32,669 bases of DNA, from assembly GCA_004322275.1 (NCBI GenBank), contig SCTA01000017.1, positions 75,595 through 108,263 of the forward strand. The letters run 5' to 3'. Position 1 is the first letter of the stretch; each line of letters opens with the position of its first letter. Made by a program: the position numbers and the translations under genes. The notes under the pieces were generated by a model. It was not told the DNA's origin. It searched no databases and saw only the letters and a list, made by a program, of their open reading frames with translations. Source of the DNA: a bacterium. Its GTDB lineage: Bacteria; Desulfobacterota; Deferrisomatia; Deferrisomatales; BM512. Of this stretch, positions 26,498 through 32,669 are shown piece by piece.

Positions 26498-27376
26498 CTA
26501 GAAAAGCGAAACCTCGCCGAGCGTGCACGCGGTCAGAATTGCCCACTTCGCCGGAGCGCTTTTAGAGACGGTTTTTCTCGCGCGTTCGGCCTCGCCGCGG
26601 CTGGGGAAGAGGGCAAAAACGGCGCTTCCCGAGCCGGTCATCGCCGCCGCCTCGCCACCCGCTTTCCGGAGTGCGTCGAGAGCTTCGCCAATCTCGGGCG
26701 AAAGCTCCATTGCCGGGCGCTCCAGATCGTTACGAAGAACTCCGGCGACGCCACGAAAGTCAAGCTGCGCTATGTTAGGGAGCAAAGGGTCTGATGTCAA
26801 TACCTTAGTGTGCCGGGAAAACACAGACGCGGTAGACAGAAAAACGCCGGGATGGATGACGGTCAGCCACAGCGTCTCCACTGCTTTGACGGGGCGCACT
26901 ATCTCGCCGACCCCTTCGACCCACGCCCACCCCCTCGCGAAGAAAAAGGGAACGTCCGCCCCCACGCCGAAGGCCGAACGGATAACCCCTTCCGGCGAAA
27001 GGGTTTTTACGTAAAGCTTTTCGAGGCCCATGATTACGCTGGCCGCGTCGCTGGACCCTCCGCCCATCCCCGCACCCACCGGTATCTTCTTTTTGACGCG
27101 AATTCTGACCCCCCCGGACGCCCCGGTTTCCTGAAAATAAAATCCGGCGGCGCGGTGGCAGATGTTGGCTTCCCCAGAGGCTACGAAGGGCGACCCCTCG
27201 GCGAAGACCTCTATCCTGCCGTCCTCCTCCAGCTTCTCAAGCGTCAGCTCGTCATAGATAGACACCGGAGCCATGAGCATTTTGAGCCCGTGGTAGCCGT
27301 CGGGCCGCTTTCCCGTGACTTCGAGGTAGAAGTTCACCTTCGCCGGGGCTTTTATTTTGAGGAGTTCCTCGTCCAT
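26498..27376 (-). CDS. ispE: 4-diphosphocytidyl-2-C-methyl-D-erythritol kinase
   Basis: GHMP-family kinase of the methylerythritol phosphate route to isoprenoids. With the ATG at 27376 the protein has 292 residues and starts MDEELLKIKAPAKVNFYLEV, the standard opening; the ATP-binding glycine-rich motif is PVGAGMGGGSSDAAS, with GADVPFFFARG and MTGSGSAVFALF further on. An in-frame ATG at 27421 would add MAARIDPVG..., but that stretch coincides with the end of an inverted repeat element and AAGGTGG lies just before 27376, so the shorter start is preferred. First gene of the ispE-tRNA-Gln-prs-rplY-pth neighbourhood. Confidence 0.95.
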   Translation of the reverse strand: MDEELLKIKAPAKVNFYLEVTGKRPDGYHGLKMLMAPVSIYDELTLEKLEEDGRIEVFAEGSPFVASGEANICHRAAGFYFQETGASGGVRIRVKKKIPVGAGMGGGSSDAASVIMGLEKLYVKTLSPEGVIRSAFGVGADVPFFFARGWAWVEGVGEIVRPVKAVETLWLTVIHPGVFLSTASVFSRHTKVLTSDPLLPNIAQLDFRGVAGVLRNDLERPAMELSPEIGEALDALRKAGGEAAAMTGSGSAVFALFPSRGEAERARKTVSKSAPAKWAILTACTLGEVSLF

Positions 27377-27395
27377 CTTCCACCTTGAAACCAGG

Positions 27396-27672
27396 CCGAC
27401 CGGGTCGATCCGGGCGGCCATATTGCTGACAAACTTCGTCTTTTCTCCGATTTACTTCGTCAGGCTCAAAAAACGATCCTCAAAATACAACGAGTATTCC
27501 TCCGGTCGTTTTTCTCGCCTTCCTTGTTCTCGAAGAAAATACTGTGTTTGTCGCAATCTTAAGTCTGTTGACCTGATGTCCCCTTTTGTTCTGTTTTTCT
27601 GTGCGGAAAACTTCTCTTTTCGCCACAAATGACTTTGTCAACAGCCAAGCCGCCCGGGTCGATCCGGGCGGC
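27396..27672. mobile_element. MITE-like inverted-repeat element between ispE and the flavo-diiron gene
   Basis: The left end (27396-27440) and the complement of the right end (27625-27672) align over about 36 bp, including GGGTCGATCCGGGCGGC and TTGCTGACAAA/GTTGACAAA. The right tip is a perfect 9-bp hairpin (GCCGCCCGG at 27649-27657, CCGGGCGGC at 27664-27672) and the left tip a similar hairpin with one mismatch. The 180-bp interior is less GC-rich than the genes and has no credible coding sequence. It covers the gap between fprA and ispE and reaches the ispE leader. Confidence 0.65.
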
Positions 27673-27707
27673 GCAGGACTTCGGTTAATTTCCGGGCAGG
27701 AGATATA

Positions 27708-28898
27708 TCAGGATTTCATCGACTCGGCAAGTTTTGCCCCGAAAGCCTCGCACCCCTTGAGGTCTTCCCCGGTGGGGACCAGCCTCGCGCGCAGGGGCTC
27801 GGAGGGAACCTTGAAGCGAAGCCCCTTTATTCTCTCGCTCAGCATGACGGGCCCTTCGCCGCTCCAGCCGTAGGAGCCGAAGGCCCCCCCGGTCATCCCT
27901 TTGGTCTTTACGGTTATCAGGGAGGCGAGAAACCCCCAGGCGTGGGGAAGGGCGTCGCTGTTTATGGTGCAGGAGCCTATGGCGATGCCGCCGGCCTTCT
28001 CAACTTCGTCGAGGAGCGGGTCGATATCGGTTGCGGTGAGGTCGAAGAGGGAGGCCTCCACCCCCGCCGCCGCCGCGCCGGCGGCTATCGCCTCGGCCAT
28101 CTTCGCGGTGTTGCCGTAGGCGCTGGCGTAAAGCACCAGAAGGAGTTTTTTGTCGCCCTTTTTCGGCTCCAGCGCCCAGGCGCGGTATTCCTCCAGCCGT
28201 TTTTTTATGCTGCTCCGAAGCATGGGGCCGTGGCTGGGGCATACGAGGAGGGGCGAGAGCTTTTCGACCCGGGCGACGGCGCGGAGGACGTGCTCCTTGA
28301 AGGGGCGCATTATCGCCTGAAAATAGTAGCGGAAGGCGTAATCGTAGTTGCTCACCAGATCGTCGAAGAGCCTGTCGTCGCAGTAGTGGGCGCCCAGAAA
28401 ATCGCAGGGGAAGAGTATCTTCTCCTCAGGAAGCCAGGTGAACATCGTGTCCGGCCAGTGGAGGTAGGGCTCGATAAGAAATTCGAGGGTCTTTCCGCCG
28501 AGGTCGATCTTGTCGCCCTCGGCGACCACCATTGAGTTATCCAGAACCCTGTTTACGATGTTTTCCGCGAAGGACTTGCCGGGGCGGGTGAAGACGAGGG
28601 TGGCGTTTACCGCCTCCTTCAGGAGGTCGGAGAGCGCCCCGGAGTGGTCTGGTTCGAGGTGGTTCAGGACAAGGTAGTCGATCTTGGCCGGGTCTATCGC
28701 TTTTTTAAGGTTTTCGATGTACTGCGCCGAAAATTTCCCTTTGTTCGTCTCGATGAGGGCGGTCTTTTGCGCTCCCCGGACGAGGTAGGAGTTATAGGTC
28801 GTGCCGTTCTCAGCCTTCATCACCACGTCAAAGACGCGGAGCTGAGGGTCCAGAATTCCGACCCACTGGACGCCGGGCGCAATATCTATCGTTCCCAT
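27708..28898 (-). CDS. fprA: Flavo-diiron protein (A-type flavoprotein, oxygen/NO reductase)
   Basis: Reduces oxygen to water or NO to nitrous oxide with electrons from rubredoxin, protecting anaerobic metabolism. The 396 residues comprise a metallo-beta-lactamase-like diiron domain (about 1-245) with all ligands visible: His80, Glu82, Asp84 and His85 in NHLEPDH, His147 in LHWPD, Asp166 in CDFLGAH and His223 in PSHGP, followed by a flavodoxin domain with the FMN phosphate loop SAYGNTAKMAEAI and GSYGWSGEGP. The rubredoxin gene ends three bases upstream, and no ribosome-binding site is evident, so translation is coupled. Substrate preference cannot be read from sequence. Confidence 0.94.
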   Translation of the reverse strand: MGTIDIAPGVQWVGILDPQLRVFDVVMKAENGTTYNSYLVRGAQKTALIETNKGKFSAQYIENLKKAIDPAKIDYLVLNHLEPDHSGALSDLLKEAVNATLVFTRPGKSFAENIVNRVLDNSMVVAEGDKIDLGGKTLEFLIEPYLHWPDTMFTWLPEEKILFPCDFLGAHYCDDRLFDDLVSNYDYAFRYYFQAIMRPFKEHVLRAVARVEKLSPLLVCPSHGPMLRSSIKKRLEEYRAWALEPKKGDKKLLLVLYASAYGNTAKMAEAIAAGAAAAGVEASLFDLTATDIDPLLDEVEKAGGIAIGSCTINSDALPHAWGFLASLITVKTKGMTGGAFGSYGWSGEGPVMLSERIKGLRFKVPSEPLRARLVPTGEDLKGCEAFGAKLAESMKS

Positions 28899-28901
28899 CG
28901 G

Positions 28902-29060
28902 CTACATCGCTTCAAACATGTCTTTGGTCGCGCCGCAGTCCGGGCAGACCCAGTTGTCGGGCAGCTTGTCAAAGGGGGTTCCGGGGGGGACGTTCGCGTC
29001 CGGGTCGCCCTTTGCCGGGTCGTAGATGTAACCGCAGATGGTGCAGACGTACTTTGTCAT
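28902..29060 (-). CDS. Rubredoxin
   Basis: A 52-residue cytoplasmic iron protein with one Fe bound by four cysteines: CTICGY near the N-terminus and CPDCGA near the C-terminus, with [21 protein letters not shown] between, the classic rubredoxin pattern. The ATG at 29060 has GGGAG seven bases upstream; an in-frame extension to 29090 has no start signals. It is the first gene of a minus-strand pair with the flavo-diiron protein, its probable electron acceptor. About 115 bp separate it from the divergent protease gene. Confidence 0.95.
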   Translation of the reverse strand: MTKYVCTICGYIYDPAKGDPDANVPPGTPFDKLPDNWVCPDCGATKDMFEAM

Positions 29061-29175
29061 CCGTTGCTCCCTGGCATCAATAAGCCTCAATGAAATTTGT
29101 CGAGCATTAATCCTGACTGTTAGAATATATTACCAGATATTGCAAGTTTTGCTGAAAACCAGCGGAGGATGCGCC

Positions 29176-29730
29176 TTGAGGATATCAGGGATATTGGCCC
29201 TGTTCGTTTTCCTGTTCTGCACGGAAGCTTTTTGCGCGGAGACCTACAAGTGGGTCGACGAGAAGGGCAACGTTCATTTCACCGACAACCTCTTCAACGT
29301 CCCCGGCAGGGAGCTTGAGACCGTTAAGATTTACCGGGAAGTCGGCAGCGACCGCGATTCGGTCATCCCTCTGCAAAAGACCGGGGCGGGTTACCTGGTG
29401 GGCGCGATGGTTAACGGGCAGGCGAAGGCGAACCTCGTCGTGGACACCGGCGCCTCCTCAACCGTCATCTCTCCCTCGATACTGACGGGTCTCGGCATCG
29501 TTATCCGTAACGACCCGGCGGTCGAGATGAAAACCGCCGGAGGCATCGTCACCGTAGGCTGGGCGATGGTGGAAAAGATCTCGGTGGACGGAAAAGAGAA
29601 GAAGAACATGAGGGTGATCGCCCACGACGCCGTGCCCGGCGCGGACGGGCTTCTGGGCATGGATTTTCTCGGCGATTACCGGGTGGAGATACTCTCCTCC
29701 GGCCCCAGCCTTAAACTCACCCCTCCCTGA
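29176..29730 (+). CDS. Exported DUF4124 and retropepsin-like aspartyl protease protein
   Basis: A 184-residue protein with a TTG start at 29176, seven bases after a strong GGAGG (29164-29168); the open frame reaches 29038 but only the TTG has a ribosome-binding site and opens directly onto a signal peptide (RISGILALFVFLFCTEAFCA). A DUF4124-like segment follows (ETYKWVDEKGNVHFTDNL, about 20-45), then a single-domain retropepsin fold (about 75-182) with the catalytic VVDTGASSTVIS and a GADGLLGMDFLGDYRV flap/core motif. As a homodimer it could be an active protease. Substrate unknown. uvrD starts four bases later, so the genes are probably cotranscribed without an evident functional link. Confidence 0.85.
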   Translation: MRISGILALFVFLFCTEAFCAETYKWVDEKGNVHFTDNLFNVPGRELETVKIYREVGSDRDSVIPLQKTGAGYLVGAMVNGQAKANLVVDTGASSTVISPSILTGLGIVIRNDPAVEMKTAGGIVTVGWAMVEKISVDGKEKKNMRVIAHDAVPGADGLLGMDFLGDYRVEILSSGPSLKLTPP

Positions 29731-29734
29731 TCCC

Positions 29735-31993
29735 ATGAACGAGACTGAAAACGACCCCATCCTAGCGGCGCTGAACCCGCCGCAGAGAGAGGCCGTCACC
29801 TTCGGGGACGGACCGCTCCTCATACTCGCCGGGGCGGGAAGCGGAAAGACGCGGGTGCTTGCCCACCGCATAGCCTATCTCGTCGAGCGCAGAAACGTTC
29901 CGCCCTCCTCGATCATCTCCCTTACCTTTACCAACAAGGCCGCCGGAGAAATGAAGGAGCGGGTGGCCGGGCTACTCGGCGGGAGCCTCCACGGCGCGTG
30001 GCTCGGCACCTTCCACTCGATCGCGCTGAGAATCCTGCGGACCCACGGCGAGCTGACGAAGTGGGGGGCCTCCTTTTCCGTTTACGACTCCGACGACCAG
30101 AAAAGACTGGCGAAGGACGTAGCGGCTTCTCTTTCGCTCGACACGAAAAAATACAAACCGGCGTCCCTGCTGGCCGGGGTCTCCCGCGCGAAGGACGACG
30201 GGCGGGGGTTTTCCGACTTCGAGGTGCCGGGGGTTTCCGCCTCCCCCCACGCGAAGGTCTTTTACTCCTTTTACAAGCTCTACACCCTCCGGCTCCAGAA
30301 CGCCCGCGCCCTCGATTTCGGCGACCTTCTCCTCGAAACCCTGCGCCTCTTCGAGGAGCGCCCGGAGATCGCCCGCCGATACGCCGAAAAGTTCCGGCAC
30401 GTTCTCATTGACGAGTATCAGGACACAAACCGGGTGCAGTACCTCCTCGCGGGCCATCTATCCAGCGTCTGGGGGAACATCTGCGCCGTCGGCGACGACG
30501 ACCAGTCGATCTACGGCTGGCGCGGCGCGGACCTTCGCAACATCCTCGATTTCGAGAAGGATTTCCCCGGCACGAAGATAATAAAGCTGGAGCAGAACTA
30601 CCGCTCCACCGCCGCGATTCTGGAGGCCGCCGCCTCGGTCATCTCCCACAACGTCGGCCGCCACAAAAAGACCCTCTGGACCTCCCGAAAGGGGGGCGTC
30701 CCGGTGGTTTGCCACACCGCCTCGACCGAGGAGGAAGAGGCGCAGTGGATAGTCGAGAAGATAATTTCGCTCCTCAAGGAAGGGCAAAAGTTAAAGGATA
30801 TCGCCATCCTCTACCGCACCCACGCTCTCTCCCGCCCGGTCGAAGAGGCGCTGATGGACAGGGAGCTTCGCTACGTGGTCTACGGGGGGCTGCGCTTCTA
30901 CGAGCGCAGGGAGATAAAGGACGCGATGGCGTGCCTGCGGCTTGTGGCCCAGCCTTACGACCCCGTAGCCCTGAAGAGGGTGATAAACGAACCCCCTAGA
31001 GGCATCGGCGACAAGACCGTCGCGGCTATTTTCAGTGAATCCGAGGCGAGGGAGCTGGACCTTTTCGCCACGATGAGGCTGATGGTGGAGGAGGGAGTCC
31101 TTCCTCCCCGCGCCTCCCGCGCCGTGGCCGGTTTCATAGAGCTTGTCGAGGGGTGGCGGATAGCCCACGCCGAAGGCGAGCGCCTCGGCGACCTTCTTTC
31201 GCGGATACTCCGGGAGAGCGGCCTTAGGGGCGCGCTGGAGAGGGCGAAGGAGGACGAGAAAGAGGCGGAGAGGCTTGAAAACCTCGAGGAACTCCTCAAC
31301 GCCGCCGACGTTCACGCGGCCGAGGGCGGCACCGTGCTCTCCTTTCTGGACAGGGCCGCGCTCATAAGCGATCAGGAGAGCGGCAAGCCGGGGTGGGACG
31401 GAATGACCCTGATGACCATCCACTCCGCCAAGGGTCTCGAATTCCCCTGCGTCTTCATCGCCGGGATGGAGGAGGAGGTCTTTCCCCACGCCCTCAGCAG
31501 CAGCTCGAAGGAGGAGGTGGAGGAGGAGCGAAGGCTCTGCTACGTGGCCATGACGCGGGCGAAGGACAGGCTCTTCCTCACGAGGGCGAGGGTAAGGCGG
31601 GTCTTCGGCGCGGAAGGGCTCTTCCGTCCGCCGAGCAGGTTTCTCTTCGAGCTTCCCGAAAAGATATGCCCCAGGGATTATCCCACCGCCCGTCCCTGCC
31701 CCGAGAAGAGGGGCTTTACCGTTCCTCCCCGCATCCCGCCGAAAAGCGAGGCCGCGCCGCAGAAAGAATACGCTCCCGAGGCGAAAACAAACGGCCGCTC
31801 CCTCAGCGTCGATCCCGAGAACTGCGACTACAAGAAGGGGATGAAGGTGCGCCACCCGAAGTATGGCGACGGCGTGGTGACGGCGACGGACGGAAGGGGG
31901 CCGACGGCGAGGGTTTCGGTGGATTTCCGAAGGGGTGAAAAGAAAAAATTCGTTGCCGGACTTTCGGGTTTAGAAATTTTAATCGACGACTGA
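29735..31993 (+). CDS. uvrD: ATP-dependent DNA helicase UvrD/PcrA
   Basis: SF1A 3'-5' helicase for excision and mismatch repair and clearing of replication. The 752 residues have all the motifs: Q/Ia region LNPPQREAV, Walker A AGAGSGKT (32-39), TFTNKAAGEM, LIDEYQDTN (motif II), VGDDDQSIYGWRGAD (III), LEQNYRS (IV), MTIHSAKGLEF (V) and YVAMTRAKDRLFLTRA (VI). The C-terminal 55 residues (VRHPKYGDGVV ... GLEILI) form the Tudor-like domain known to bind RNA polymerase in PcrA/UvrD, which favours this over Rep. The ATG lacks a clear ribosome-binding site. Its stop TGA is the first part of a repeat element. Confidence 0.95.
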   Translation: MNETENDPILAALNPPQREAVTFGDGPLLILAGAGSGKTRVLAHRIAYLVERRNVPPSSIISLTFTNKAAGEMKERVAGLLGGSLHGAWLGTFHSIALRILRTHGELTKWGASFSVYDSDDQKRLAKDVAASLSLDTKKYKPASLLAGVSRAKDDGRGFSDFEVPGVSASPHAKVFYSFYKLYTLRLQNARALDFGDLLLETLRLFEERPEIARRYAEKFRHVLIDEYQDTNRVQYLLAGHLSSVWGNICAVGDDDQSIYGWRGADLRNILDFEKDFPGTKIIKLEQNYRSTAAILEAAASVISHNVGRHKKTLWTSRKGGVPVVCHTASTEEEEAQWIVEKIISLLKEGQKLKDIAILYRTHALSRPVEEALMDRELRYVVYGGLRFYERREIKDAMACLRLVAQPYDPVALKRVINEPPRGIGDKTVAAIFSESEARELDLFATMRLMVEEGVLPPRASRAVAGFIELVEGWRIAHAEGERLGDLLSRILRESGLRGALERAKEDEKEAERLENLEELLNAADVHAAEGGTVLSFLDRAALISDQESGKPGWDGMTLMTIHSAKGLEFPCVFIAGMEEEVFPHALSSSSKEEVEEERRLCYVAMTRAKDRLFLTRARVRRVFGAEGLFRPPSRFLFELPEKICPRDYPTARPCPEKRGFTVPPRIPPKSEAAPQKEYAPEAKTNGRSLSVDPENCDYKKGMKVRHPKYGDGVVTATDGRGPTARVSVDFRRGEKKKFVAGLSGLEILIDD

Positions 31994-32114
31994 CGGCTTC
32001 GGCTTTTGCCGCGGGGCTTTGTCGCTTCTCGCTCGCGCTCCTTGCCGTAGGCACGCTACTGTCTGCGTCGCGCTCGCTGCGGGCTCCTCGCCCGGCGGCA
32101 AAATCCTTTGCCGT
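31993..32114. repeat. Inverted-repeat-bounded intergenic element, family 2, short copy after uvrD
   Basis: ACGGCTTCGGCTTTTGCCG (31993-32011), overlapping the uvrD stop codon by one base, is identical to 7957-7975. It ends with the inverted CGGCAAAATCCTTTGCCGT (32096-32114); the last 42 bp closely match 8128-8169. The 122-bp unit has no coding content and is rich in GCGAG-type motifs. Confidence 0.7.
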
Positions 32115-32149
32115 ATATAATAAAAAAATTCTGCTTTCAGCCATGTAGG

Positions 32150-32164
32150 GTGGGCACGGCCCAC
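32150..32164. repeat. Small hairpin repeat (GTGGGC-ACG-GCCCAC)
   Basis: A perfect 6-bp stem with a three-base loop in a sequence of the common GTAGGGTGGGCACGGCCCACC type found dispersed in many bacterial genomes. Confidence 0.5.
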
Positions 32165-32219
32165 CAATATATAAACCTTAATGTAATTCTATGCTTGCGG
32201 GCTGCCCGCCCGCGCCCGG

Positions 32220-32253
32220 CCCCATTTCTTTTGAGCGACCAAAAGAAATGGGG
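32220..32253. repeat. Perfect 14-bp palindromic hairpin
   Basis: CCCCATTTCTTTTG (32220-32233), a six-base loop AGCGAC, then CAAAAGAAATGGGG (32240-32253). The stem is perfect. It resembles the TTTCTTTTG-loop-CAAAAGAAA dispersed repeats of other proteobacteria. Confidence 0.8.
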
Positions 32254-32404
32254 GAAAGAAAAGTCGCGCTCCCTTTGTGCCCAAAGCTCGCTCGTTCGTC
32301 GCTCGGCGAGCGCGCAAATCGCCACCGGCTCATGGCGCGCCCGGAACACCCTCGCTCTCTCACTCGCTGGGCACCGGAGAGCGTGGGGAACGAAAAGAAG
32401 GCTC

Positions 32405-32436
32405 GCAAATGAGCAAGGTAATTGTTGCTCATTTGC
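32405..32436. repeat. Perfect 12-bp inverted repeat
   Basis: GCAAATGAGCAA (32405-32416) and TTGCTCATTTGC (32425-32436) are separated by eight bases. It lies in the gene-free 3' block. Confidence 0.75.
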
Positions 32437-32492
32437 TCGAAGGTAGTTTGTTTACAGCTATTAAGAGATATGTGTAGACAATCTACCTCCGA

Positions 32493-32525
32493 GGCCAAAA
32501 ACTTTTTGTTACTTTGTTTTTGGCC
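32493..32525. repeat. Perfect 10-bp inverted repeat
   Basis: GGCCAAAAAC (32493-32502) and GTTTTTGGCC (32516-32525) with a 13-base T-rich spacer. Confidence 0.65.
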
Positions 32526-32585
32526 GAGCCTTCACTTCGTCTCCCTCGTGGCCCGTAGGTGACGCAGGGAGCGGAGGCGGAAAGG

Positions 32586-32642
32586 GCGGCGGGGGGGTCT
32601 TAGTGAGCGCAGCGAACGGGTGCCCCCTCACGCCCCCGCCGC
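32586..32642. repeat. GC-rich inverted repeat at the window end
   Basis: GCGGCGGGGG (32586-32595) and CCCCCGCCGC (32633-32642) form a perfect 10-bp stem around 37 bases. A further GCTCG...CGAGC inversion begins before the window ends, so the block probably continues. Confidence 0.5.
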
Positions 32643-32669
32643 AGCGACCGGTCGCTCGTAGAGCGAGCG

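Noticed and set aside
27357-27632. 91-residue plus-strand frame in the fprA-ispE gap
   Set aside because: It lies across the inverted-repeat element, has no ribosome-binding site and no similarity that I recognise; probably a repeat translation.
32108-32498. Several 60-110 residue open frames at the right end
   Set aside because: They overlap each other on both strands, are rich in Arg, Ser and Pro, span perfect palindromes and show no ribosome-binding site or domain.

Overview
This window carries a chromosomal replication-origin region and housekeeping genes from a GC-rich bacterium. Protein-level features (dnaA-dnaN-recF-gyrB origin cluster, proteobacterial-type GyrB with the large C-terminal insertion, sigma-54 type IV pilin promoter, a multihaem c-type cytochrome, a rubredoxin/flavo-diiron protein pair, and an ispE-tRNA-Gln-prs-rplY-pth cluster) point to an anaerobic or microaerophilic 'deltaproteobacterial' lineage (Desulfobacterota, Geobacter/Desulfuromonas-like). 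This placement is inference from gene content; no similarity search was run.

Layout. 1-6225: dnaA, an oriC between dnaA and dnaN (DnaA boxes, GC patch, a run of DnaA-trio triplets, AT-rich tract), dnaN, recF, gyrB. 6226-7956: a sigma-54 promoter and three type IV pilin-like genes; the first has the codon bias expected of an abundant protein. 8273-10319, minus strand: a degenerate N-acetylmuramoyl-alanine amidase, rph and rdgB, tightly packed. 10668-14323: dnaJ and comEC, separated by a repeat. 14379-17056: GGDEF protein, hisS and a tetrahaem cytochrome, abutting or overlapping. 17134-19486: aspS and an Rrf2-family regulator. 19710-23151: gap-pgk-tpiA-secG and tRNA-Leu(GAG). 23328-24025: an exported thioredoxin-fold protein and a 57-residue protein of unknown function. 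24164-27376, minus strand: ispE, tRNA-Gln(TTG), prs, rplY, pth. 27708-29060, minus strand: rubredoxin and flavo-diiron protein. 29176-31993: a periplasmic retropepsin-like protease and a UvrD/PcrA helicase. 31994-32669: no gene, a block of hairpin-forming repeats.

Functions group into replication initiation and repair (DnaA, DnaN, RecF, GyrB, UvrD), type IV pili plus ComEC (together suggesting DNA uptake), nucleotide and RNA housekeeping (Rph, RdgB, Prs, Pth, HisS, AspS), lower glycolysis, and oxygen/NO defence (rubredoxin-FDP, Rrf2 regulator).

No new multi-gene defence or metabolic system is visible. The most unusual layer is intergenic: at least three families of short, inverted-repeat-bounded, non-coding elements occur in the gaps, and several of their ends coincide with the stop codons of flanking genes. 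Other points worth following are the clear DnaA-trio origin, an amidase that has lost one zinc ligand and its catalytic glutamate, a pth gene without a convincing standard start codon, and a tetrahaem cytochrome translationally coupled to hisS.
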